Source: Archangium violaceum (GTDB lineage: Bacteria; Myxococcota; Myxococcia; Myxococcales; Myxococcaceae). From it: 64,000 nt of DNA. Position numbers and translations under genes: made by a program. Below the pieces are notes generated by a model, which saw only the letters and a list, made by a program, of their open reading frames with translations, searched no databases and had not been told where the DNA came from. The DNA is taken from assembly GCF_016859125.1 (NCBI RefSeq), contig NZ_CP069338.1, positions 3,188,501 through 3,252,500 on the forward strand, read 5' to 3'. Positions 8,262 through 15,540 of this stretch are shown piece by piece (the stretch's first letter is position 1; every line of letters starts with the position of its first letter).

Positions 8262-9095
8262 ATGCCTTCACGCTACTATTGGGTTCCAACGCATTGGGAC
8301 GATCGCGGATATTTTGCTCCCGCTGCTCCCTCGAATGATCCGCTTCTTGAAAAGACTGGCGACGTCCCCTTCTGGATGGAGACTCAGGAAATCCTGGCCC
8401 AGGCGAAAGCTGGGGGCTTTGATCGGCTTGAACGATTGCTGGATATTCATCAAGCCACGACGAGAACTCACCTGCTGCCCTGGGTGTGTGCTCAGATCCT
8501 GGGAGATGCCGGGACGCCAACCTGCTTCAGTCGTATGATTCGCGAATTGGATGACTCCGTGGATCCCGATATGGCTGGTGACTTCTGCCATGCGTTCGAA
8601 GCCTGGGGGAGCTTGTCGTCCATCCCCGCCATCGTTCAGGCCTATGACCGAGGCTTCGGGGCTGATCTGATGAATTCGGTGCCCCTCATCCTTTCCTCCA
8701 TCCTGGAGCCGGAGTGGGGCCCGTTGAGCAAGTTCCCAAAGGAAGATGAACTGATTGCCTACGAGGACCGCGTGCTGGAACGGTACGAGGAGCTCAAGCG
8801 GAAGTTCGGGACGGACCAGGTCATCCTGCTGCACGGGGAGCGCTTCAGTGTGGTGTCGGTGGCTCGTCGCTTGCTGCGCAGCTTGAATGGTAGCGACTTC
8901 GAGCGTGCCAAGCGTCCCTTCTACCGTCGCCGCTTCGAGGCGAGCACGGGCATCGACTGCTCTCCCTTCTACAAGGACGGGGAGTTCCAGCCTCTCACCG
9001 CCGCCGCCATCCTCGAGGACTTCCTGGAGAGCCCGGAGGCGGCCCGGTACGAGGAGGGCGTGCGTTACTTCTTCGGCCACAGGATTCCGGAATGA
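8262..9095 (+). CDS. candidate immunity protein, copy 3
   Basis: 277 aa. Starts MPSRYYWVPTHWDDRGYF. An in-frame ATG 51 bp upstream lies inside the toxin gene and is not supported by the other copies. The central helices (YDRGFGADLMNSVP) are closest to copy 1. From LEPEWGPLSKF onward it is the shared constant half. Role inferred as for the other copies. Its ATGA stop overlaps the third junction ORF. Confidence 0.74.
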   Translation: MPSRYYWVPTHWDDRGYFAPAAPSNDPLLEKTGDVPFWMETQEILAQAKAGGFDRLERLLDIHQATTRTHLLPWVCAQILGDAGTPTCFSRMIRELDDSVDPDMAGDFCHAFEAWGSLSSIPAIVQAYDRGFGADLMNSVPLILSSILEPEWGPLSKFPKEDELIAYEDRVLERYEELKRKFGTDQVILLHGERFSVVSVARRLLRSLNGSDFERAKRPFYRRRFEASTGIDCSPFYKDGEFQPLTAAAILEDFLESPEAARYEEGVRYFFGHRIPE

Positions 9096-9462
9096 ATCCG
9101 TCCAGGCCGCTGCCGCCCAACGGGCCCCTGCCGGCATTCGTCTCACGCCACTTCGAGGACGCCTCCTTCCTCTGGGCGCTCCGCAACAGGGCGGTTGACT
9201 CCTCCCACTACACCTTCGCGGACCTGGAGCTGCTCGACGAGCGCGTGGAGTCTCACCTGGACGGACCCCTGTGGCTGTGCGCCGAGTCCATTGGCGAGGT
9301 GGGCGCGGCGGCGAGCCTCTGCCAGCTGGTGCGGATGGCGCAGGCCTGGCAGCGGGGCTACGCGCCGGGGCCTCGGGCCTTGTGCTTCGCGAGCAGTGTC
9401 TCGGGGAGCGGGCGGTGGCCGTGGTGCGACGGCCGAGGCAGCCTGGGGAGGCAGGGCGATGA
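9092..9462 (+). pseudogene. chimeric junction ORF 3, frameshifted
   Basis: Same fusion as junction ORFs 1 and 2, but one G is missing in the run at 9403-9406 (four Gs against five). The frame shifts just after VSG, so the reading frame passes the toxin-4 ATG at 9459 and runs on to a stop at 10000. The ATGA coupling seen at the other three toxin starts is therefore lost here. This could be a true deletion or a base-calling error in a homopolymer. Confidence 0.75.
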
Positions 9463-10583
9463 GCGGCAAGGTGTACGCGAATGGCAACGAGGTGGTGAGG
9501 AAGGGCGGGGACGGGAAGGTGACGGCGGCCTTCCCCGACGTGTGTATGAGCCCTCCGCCTCCGCCAGCGGGGCCCGTGCCGGTGCCCTACGCGGACAGCT
9601 CCTCCGCGAAGGACTTGAAGGCCGGGAGCCGGACGGTGCTGATTGCCGGGAAGGAGGTGGCGCTGCAGGACGCGTCCTTCTACCAGTCGTCGCCGCTGGG
9701 CAACGAGGCGGCGACACGGAACTTCGGGGCGAGCGTGGTGACGCACACGATTACGGGGAAGACGTACTTCGCCTCGTGGTCGATGGACGTGAAGGTGGAG
9801 GGCAAGTCGGTGGTGAGGCACATGGACCTGACCACCTCGAACCACGGCAGCTACCCGGGAGCGACGCCCCCGTTCTGCAACCTCTCGGAGGCGAAGCGGG
9901 CGGAGGCGCAGGAGCTCGCTCAGCTGCGGATGGTGGAGGGGAAGTGCCCCTGCTGCGGGAAGGGCGCGGACACGTGCCCGGCGGCGTTCCGGGAGGATGA
10001 CGAGGCGCTGTCCCTGGAGGAGTTCTACGGGTTGGACAAGAACCCGGCTCGGCGGGAGCAGTTCGACTTCCTCGTCTCGTACAAGACTCAGCACTGCACG
10101 TGCGATGGCCGGGTGCTCCCCGAGCCGCCTTGTGACGTGTTCCGGGCCAGCGAGCCTGGTGGTTCACGGCACAGGGACATCGAAAACATATGGAATGAAG
10201 AGGTCGCGGAGTACCGGAGAGCCTACATGCGCAGGTCGGGAGTGAGGCTCAAAGAATCCCTGGAGATACTCGAAGAGCTCCTGCAAGCCACCGGCAGGCC
10301 ACAGGCGTTGAGGGCAACCGCCAAGATGTCGAACCGCGAGTTGGCTGCCTTGGAGCAACTCAAGAAGTCCGGGCAACCCTATGATAACAAGCTATTCGAT
10401 GATGCCAAGGAGTTCAGGCGACTGAGCGCAAAGGCGAAGGGGCTGGCACGGATCAACCACTTAGTACCCAAAGAGGCATCTGGTTGCCCGACCAACCCTG
10501 ACAACCTTCAGCCGCAGCAGACCTTGTGTAGGGAATGCCAGGCAATCGACGATTTCTTTACTTTTCACTGGCAAGGGAAATAG
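9459..10583 (+). CDS. DUF4150 PAAR-like toxin, copy 4, HNH-like C-terminus
   Basis: 374 aa. The DUF4150 and Cys-rich parts match the other copies, but divergence begins about 35 bp earlier, at GGSRHRDIENIWNEEV where copies 1-3 read GGSRHGQIEEAWGKAV. The tail ends in the same motif as copy 3 (NHLVPKEASGCPTNPDNLQP). The ATG has its own GGGAGGCAGGGCG upstream, so it can start without coupling despite the frameshift in the preceding ORF. The immunity ATG follows 2 bp after the stop. Confidence 0.87.
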   Translation: MSGKVYANGNEVVRKGGDGKVTAAFPDVCMSPPPPPAGPVPVPYADSSSAKDLKAGSRTVLIAGKEVALQDASFYQSSPLGNEAATRNFGASVVTHTITGKTYFASWSMDVKVEGKSVVRHMDLTTSNHGSYPGATPPFCNLSEAKRAEAQELAQLRMVEGKCPCCGKGADTCPAAFREDDEALSLEEFYGLDKNPARREQFDFLVSYKTQHCTCDGRVLPEPPCDVFRASEPGGSRHRDIENIWNEEVAEYRRAYMRRSGVRLKESLEILEELLQATGRPQALRATAKMSNRELAALEQLKKSGQPYDNKLFDDAKEFRRLSAKAKGLARINHLVPKEASGCPTNPDNLQPQQTLCRECQAIDDFFTFHWQGK

Positions 10584-10585
10584 AC

Positions 10586-11419
10586 ATGGAATCACCCTAC
10601 TATTGGAATCCAACGCGCTGGGGGGATCGTGGATACTTCGCTCCCGCTGCTCCTGCGAATGACCCAGTCCTACAGGAGGCCGGTGACGTCTCGCTTTGGA
10701 TGGAGACGCAAGAAATCCTAGCTCAGGCAAAAGCGGGAGACTTCAGTCGGGTCGAACGCCTGCTGGACATTCACCACGCCACGACCGGGTCCCATCTCCT
10801 TCCCTGGGTGTGTGCTCAAATCGTGGGAGACGCGGGGACGTCATCCTGTTTCAGGCGAATGATTCGCGAGCTGGACGACTCGTTGAACCCCGATTCCGCA
10901 GGTGCATTTTGCAAGGCATTCCAAGCCTGGGGTAGCTTGTCGTCCATTCCCGCGTTCATCCAGTCCTACGACAGGCACTTTGGAGCCGAGTTGATGGACG
11001 CGGTACCTCTCCAGATTTCGAGTCTGCTGGAGTCAGAATGGGGACCTTTGAGCATGTTCCCAACTGAAGATGCGCTGATTGCCTACGAGGACCGCGTGCT
11101 GGAACGGTACGAGGAGCTCAAGCGGAAGTTCGGGACGGACCAGGTCATCCTGCTGCACGGGGAGCGCTTCAGTGTGGTGTCGGTGGCTCGTCGCTTGCTG
11201 CGCAGCTTGAATGGTAGCGACTTCGAGCGTGCCAAGCGTCCCTTCTACCGTCGCCGCTTCGAGGCGAGCACGGGCATCGACTGCTCTCCCTTCTACAAGG
11301 ACGGGGAGTTCCAGCCTCTCACCGCCGCCGCCATCCTCGAGGACTTCCTGGAGAGCCCGGAGGCGGCCCGGTACGAGGAGGGCGTGCGTTACTTCTTCGG
11401 CCACAGGATTCCGGAATGA
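10586..11419 (+). CDS. candidate immunity protein, copy 4
   Basis: 277 aa and the most divergent of the set. Differences extend through LQISSLLESEWGPLSMFPTE, where copies 1-3 share LEPEWGPLSKFPKE; the constant half begins at IAYEDRVLERYEELK. Starts MESPYYWNPTRWGDRGYF. Its ATGA stop overlaps the intact TIGR02270-type gene, which is the ancestral gene order. Role inferred as for copies 1-3. Confidence 0.74.
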   Translation: MESPYYWNPTRWGDRGYFAPAAPANDPVLQEAGDVSLWMETQEILAQAKAGDFSRVERLLDIHHATTGSHLLPWVCAQIVGDAGTSSCFRRMIRELDDSLNPDSAGAFCKAFQAWGSLSSIPAFIQSYDRHFGAELMDAVPLQISSLLESEWGPLSMFPTEDALIAYEDRVLERYEELKRKFGTDQVILLHGERFSVVSVARRLLRSLNGSDFERAKRPFYRRRFEASTGIDCSPFYKDGEFQPLTAAAILEDFLESPEAARYEEGVRYFFGHRIPE

Positions 11420-12684
11420 ATCCGTCCAGCCCGCTGCCGCCCAACGGGCCCCTGCCGGAGTTCGTCTCACGCCACTTCGAGGACGCCTCCTTCCTCTGGG
11501 CGCTCCGCAACAGGGCGGTTGACTCCTCCCACTACACCTTCGCGGACCTGGAGCTGCTCGACGAGCGCGTGGAGTCTCACCTGGACGGTCTGCGCATCGC
11601 CGGTACCGCCGCCGCGTCCGTCATCGACGAGGCCCTCTCCGCGGCCGGCCCGGGTGAGATCTTCACCGCGACCGCGCTTGCCCTCGAGAGTGGCTCCGCC
11701 GCCCGTCTCTCTCCTGTGCTGGAGCTCGCACGTGACTCGGAGGCCGGGTTGGACGCCTTCATCTCGGCGCACTGCTGGCTGCCATGGCCCCGGGTCGCGG
11801 GGGCACTTGGGCAGCTCGCCCGTGAGGATGACGCGGTGCTGTGCCGGGTCTCCCTGGTGGGGCATGCGGCCCATGGCCAGGAGCCGGGCGCCGTGCTCTC
11901 CCGTGCGCTCGCCAGCACCGACACGGGCCTGCGTGCCCGCGCACTCCAGGGGGTGGGCGAGTTGCGTCGCCGGGAGTTGCTGCCGGTGGCCCGCCAGGCC
12001 CTGACCTCCGAGGACGAGGCGTGCCGTTTCTTCGCCGCCAGGGCCTGTGTCCTGCTCGGAGAGCGCGCGGCCCTTCCCGTCCTCCGCTCCCTGGCGGAGA
12101 AGGCCGGGCCCCATGCGGCGGAGGCCGTCTCGCTGGCCGTGCGGAGGATGGAGCGGAGGGAGGCCCGGGAGTGGCTGATGGGCTTCACGGAGCGCCCCCA
12201 GCACCACCGGCTCGCCCTGGCCGGCAGTGCGGCCCTGGGAGATACCTTCTTCATCCCCTGGCTCCTCCGAATGATGCGGGTGCCCGAGCTGGCTCGCGCG
12301 GCCGGCGAGGCCTTCCGCTTCATCACCGGCGCCGACCTCTCGGAGCGTCTTCTGGAGGGCTCGGCCCCGGAAGCCGGGAGCGACGCGGCGGCCCAGGAGG
12401 ACGAGGTGCCCGAAGTCGAAGCCGACGCGGACCTGCCGTGGCCCGCCCCCGATGCCGTGGAAGCGTGGTGGGCGGAGTGGAAGCGGAACTTTCACCCAGA
12501 AACCCGCTACCTGCTCGGCCGACCCATGATGCCGGAGGCGCTGCGGGACGTTCTCGAGCTTGGGCGCCAGCGCGAGCGGAGAGCCGCGGCCCTGGAGCTG
12601 GCGATGAGGCATCCGGGCCAGCCCCTGTTCGACGTCGGCGCTCCGGGCTTCCGGCAGCGGCAGCGGCTCGCCACCCTTCCGTGA
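11416..12684 (+). CDS. TIGR02270-type HEAT-repeat protein of a T6SS module
   Basis: 422 aa, resembling TIGR02270, a conserved family seen beside T6SS accessory genes. After a polar N-terminus (FVSRHFEDASFLWALRNRAV) it has repeated two-helix blocks with Ala/Leu/Arg patterning (LRARALQGVGELRRRELLPV, CRFFAARACVLLGERAALPV), as in HEAT repeats, followed by an acidic linker (EDEVPEVEADADLPWP). A C-terminal segment has RYLLGRPM. The function is unknown, perhaps scaffolding. Its first 58 codons were copied three times into the junction ORFs upstream. It ends the coupled operon. Confidence 0.75.
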   Translation: MNPSSPLPPNGPLPEFVSRHFEDASFLWALRNRAVDSSHYTFADLELLDERVESHLDGLRIAGTAAASVIDEALSAAGPGEIFTATALALESGSAARLSPVLELARDSEAGLDAFISAHCWLPWPRVAGALGQLAREDDAVLCRVSLVGHAAHGQEPGAVLSRALASTDTGLRARALQGVGELRRRELLPVARQALTSEDEACRFFAARACVLLGERAALPVLRSLAEKAGPHAAEAVSLAVRRMERREAREWLMGFTERPQHHRLALAGSAALGDTFFIPWLLRMMRVPELARAAGEAFRFITGADLSERLLEGSAPEAGSDAAAQEDEVPEVEADADLPWPAPDAVEAWWAEWKRNFHPETRYLLGRPMMPEALRDVLELGRQRERRAAALELAMRHPGQPLFDVGAPGFRQRQRLATLP

Positions 12685-13013
12685 GGCACGCGCCCTCCCG
12701 CCGAGCACACGCTCTCTTCAAGCAAACCCCCGAGTCCCTCACCGACGTCGACGCCCACTTCTGGTCTGAGAACTTCCCGGAAGTCTTCGATCGCCAGAAC
12801 ATCGACGAGCACGCCGTCCCCGCCGTGCGCAACCTCGGCGGCCAATGGCTCCCACGCAAGAAGTCGGCGAGGCCCAGGTCCTCGTCGGCCAGCGCGTCTG
12901 GTTGCCCATGGTCCGGGCCCACCATTACCTGCGCTCCCGTCAGTCCCTTCTCGACTTCTCCCTCACACAGCTCTACCGCGTGGCCGAGCGCCACCGCGGC
13001 TGACCCGCTCGCC
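12685..13013 (+). other. intergenic stretch with a small unassigned ORF
   Basis: 329 bp between the end of the toxin operon and the convergent PilZ gene. Two overlapping frames look protein-like: one just after the operon containing VDAHFWSENFPEVF, and a 52-codon ORF at 12845-13003 containing RVWLPMVRAHHYLRSRQ. Neither matches a family I recognise. They may be a degraded gene. Confidence 0.3.
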
Positions 13014-15077
13014 TCACATGTCTCCCCGCGGCGTCGTCGCCTCGCACAGGTGCTCGATGAAGTCCGGCAGCAGCTGCGTCGACAAAATCCAGATGCGCCC
13101 CTCTCCCAGGTCCACCAGCCGCGCCTGCTCCGTGTACCCCGTGTGCTCCGTCTCCACGTAGTGCACGAACACGTCCAGCCCCCGGGCCCGGTACCACTCC
13201 GCCGCTCCCGCCAGCAGCGCCAGCATCGCCTCCTGCCCCTCCGCCGACGCCTCGTCCACCAGCGGGATGATCCGCAGCCCGTTCAGCACGTTGAACAGGT
13301 TGAGCCCCGCGTGCGCCGTCTCCATCACCCCCACTGCCAGCGCGCGCCCGTCCTTGCGCGCCACCAGCACGTCCCGCTCCCGCGTAAGCTTCGCCTCGCT
13401 CCACTGGCGCTTGAGCTCCGCCAGATCGAACCGCTCCGGCACCAGGTCCAACGCCTCCCGGTACGCCTCCGGCCGCGCCGCCTTCAGCCGCTCGAACAGC
13501 TCCGCCCTCTCCGCCTGCGTCGGCGCTCCCAGGCTGAAGCCCTCGGGCATGCTCCACTCACGCCGCGCGTCCGCCTCCATGAAGCGGAACGGCACCATGC
13601 ACGCCTGGCCCGTGTGCTGGTACCACTCGGCGAAGTCGAACGCCGTGAACTTCACCCACCTCACGTTCGCCTCGCAGTACGCGAGGAACCACTTCACCTC
13701 GGGATCGATCTGCGCCGGCTCGAAGCCCCGCAGGTAGACGTCCCGCAGCGCGTCCCGGGCCGTGCTGCGCAGCTTCTCGTTGCGCGGCTGCTGGCGCGCC
13801 AGCTGGTGTCCCAGCCAGCTCCCCGAGTACGGCTTGAGCCACGACAGGCTCGCCTCCACCGACTCGCCGCCCGGCATCGGCCGCACCACCCGGTAGCCCA
13901 AGCGCGGGTGGTCCTCCAGCCGCTCGTGCGCGTCACGGTACTCGGCCTGCATCCGCTCGAAGTCCGCCGGGCTCTTCCCCGACAGCCGGAAGTACCCCGA
14001 GCGCTCGAACAGCTCCCACGTGCCCTGGTTCCACGGACCCTTCACCCGCGTGTTCGGATGGCTCTGTTCCTCCACCAGCAGCCGCCAGCGCGCGCCCTCC
14101 TCCTCGTTCAGCGGCTCCACCCGGAGGCCACAGCGCCGGCCCAGCGACGTGCCGATGATGTTGCGCACCTCCGCCCTCACCCGCACCGGCTCCTTCCCCG
14201 GCAGCCCCACCGTCACCTCCGGCAGCACCAGCCCCGGGTACATCAGGTCCTCTCCTGGCTGCGTGGCGAAGGACAGGCCCTCGTACGAGATGTCCATCAG
14301 CTCCCGCTCCACGCGCACCTGCGGCCAGAGCGGATGGGCGAAGTGCGCCGCGCACCCCCCCCACGCCGGCGCCCTGCGCAGCCTGCGGTGGCGGTAGCGC
14401 ACCAGCTCGCGCGGCAGCGCCACGCTCCACAGCCCGTCCTCGTACGAGGTGTGCTCCACCAGGAAGTGCAGCACCGAGCTGTAGCCGAACACCTCCAGCG
14501 CGAAGGGCCCCGAGGGCAGCACCCCGTTGGCCTCCCACGACACCCGCCCGTCGTACTTGTCGTAGAGCGCCGCCGTCAGCTCCACGTCCCCCGAGGCCAC
14601 GCGCGCCATGCCCCGGCACCGCCGCGCCGTCAGCGCCTCGAAGATGCGGCCGATCCGGTCCGCCCGCGTGATCCGCTCCTTCCAGATGGGGCTCGAGTGC
14701 GGCGTCTCCAGCTGGCCCTTGTCCCGCCAGCCCTCCAGCATGGAGACGATGTGCCGCGCCTGAGCCAACAGGGGCGCCACGAAGCGCAGGCTCAGCTCCG
14801 GCGGTGCCTCCGGCCCCGGCACGTGCACGTTCGTCACCTCGGCCCGCAGCGACGTCCTCTGCGCTCCCAGACCCAACACCACGTTCGCCGTCTGCCCGGG
14901 CCGCAGCGCCGTGGGCTTGGACAGGCTCATCGTCAGATGCTCCGGCGAGAGCTGCACCAGCCTCCCCGCCGACGACAACTCCCCCTCCACCGCCGCCACT
15001 GCCAACAGCCCAGGACCCATGCGGTAGCCCAGGAGGCGCTCTCGGGCTCGCGTACGCTCCGCCTTCTCCGTCGCCAT
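13014..15077 (-). CDS. PilZ domain protein with large C-terminal region
   Basis: 687 aa. The start at 15077 is preferred because CGGAG lies 6 bp before the ATG; an in-frame ATG further upstream lacks this. The N-terminal region has a PilZ-like beta pattern (VEGELSSAGRLVQLSPEHL). A second PilZ-type motif lies near residue 260 (RVERELMDISYEGLSF), which fits the R-x(5)-S-x(2)-G form of c-di-GMP binders loosely. The C-terminal 350 residues carry FLAYCEANVRWVKFTAFDF, KLTRERDVLVARKDGRALAV and a GNAT-like arrangement of strands, but no catalytic motif I can name. A c-di-GMP-responsive role is inferred. Confidence 0.6.
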   Translation of the reverse strand: MATEKAERTRARERLLGYRMGPGLLAVAAVEGELSSAGRLVQLSPEHLTMSLSKPTALRPGQTANVVLGLGAQRTSLRAEVTNVHVPGPEAPPELSLRFVAPLLAQARHIVSMLEGWRDKGQLETPHSSPIWKERITRADRIGRIFEALTARRCRGMARVASGDVELTAALYDKYDGRVSWEANGVLPSGPFALEVFGYSSVLHFLVEHTSYEDGLWSVALPRELVRYRHRRLRRAPAWGGCAAHFAHPLWPQVRVERELMDISYEGLSFATQPGEDLMYPGLVLPEVTVGLPGKEPVRVRAEVRNIIGTSLGRRCGLRVEPLNEEEGARWRLLVEEQSHPNTRVKGPWNQGTWELFERSGYFRLSGKSPADFERMQAEYRDAHERLEDHPRLGYRVVRPMPGGESVEASLSWLKPYSGSWLGHQLARQQPRNEKLRSTARDALRDVYLRGFEPAQIDPEVKWFLAYCEANVRWVKFTAFDFAEWYQHTGQACMVPFRFMEADARREWSMPEGFSLGAPTQAERAELFERLKAARPEAYREALDLVPERFDLAELKRQWSEAKLTRERDVLVARKDGRALAVGVMETAHAGLNLFNVLNGLRIIPLVDEASAEGQEAMLALLAGAAEWYRARGLDVFVHYVETEHTGYTEQARLVDLGEGRIWILSTQLLPDFIEHLCEATTPRGDM

Positions 15078-15540
15078 GGGAACTCCGTTTGTCGTGGAGA
15101 GCCGAATTACGGGTCCAGTGGAAGTTTTCATTTCTAGCGTTGTACCGGTCATCTGGATGGGATTCCGATTCCGCCAATGTGGACACACGTCTTTGGGCTT
15201 GCAGCGGCACCGGGGGGTGGGATCCATGGAAGCGTTGCGAACCAACCCAGTCCCCCGGACGCGATGAGGAGTGAACAACCCTCCTGTCCACCCGGTGGAG
15301 ATTGCGCACGGCCCTCCGCGTACGCAGGGCGTGGCTTCTCCCACTCTTCGGGTGTTTTCTTTCAATTTTCGAGGATGTGACAAAAAGGGCGGTGGCCCGT
15401 CTGGCTTCACCCGCGCCTGGAAGCGACACCTCCACCACCAGACATGTAGGTAGAATCCGCTCCGGTTGCGCTCTCACGCGAAAATCACGGCGTTGGCTTT
15501 CGCGCCGGAGCGGGCGGCCATATAAGCTCGGCTTTCTCGA
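15078..15540. other. divergent intergenic region, PilZ / kinase
   Basis: 463 bp between divergently transcribed genes, expected to hold promoters for both. It is less GC-rich around 15350-15370. Reading frames pass through it but none resembles a known protein. No clear sigma-54 or sigma-70 box was found by eye. Confidence 0.4.

Larger units (their letters stand above)
6941..9265 (+). repeat. tandem unit 3 (2325 bp), toxin-immunity array
   Basis: Third copy. The copy-specific centre spans about 7880-8700. The last 130 bp of the conserved nuclease motif (8120-8249) are identical to unit 4 (10444-10573) although the surrounding sequence differs, a recombination trace. Confidence 0.93.
9266..11588 (+). 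repeat. tandem unit 4 (one base shorter), toxin-immunity array
   Basis: Last copy. It leads into the intact TIGR02270-type gene, so its right end at 11588 is the original sequence rather than a junction. It is the most divergent copy: its variable block starts earlier (about 10171) and ends later (about 11078) than in units 1-3. Confidence 0.93.

Noticed and set aside
2485-11419. CRISPR-like or phase-variable invertible array
   Set aside because: All units are direct repeats in the same orientation, with no inverted repeats at the boundaries and no invertase or integrase nearby.
2291-11588. Tandem array as an assembly artefact
   Set aside because: The four centres differ throughout in both toxin and immunity genes, and unit-specific variants occur in the flanks. 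A collapsed or duplicated assembly would give identical copies. Copy number still deserves long-read proof.
11841-15137. Very long plus-strand open frame of 1098 codons
   Set aside because: It runs across the TIGR02270 gene, an intergenic gap and the opposite strand of the PilZ gene. Its product is Arg/Pro/Gly-rich with no motif, a shadow of high-GC coding DNA.
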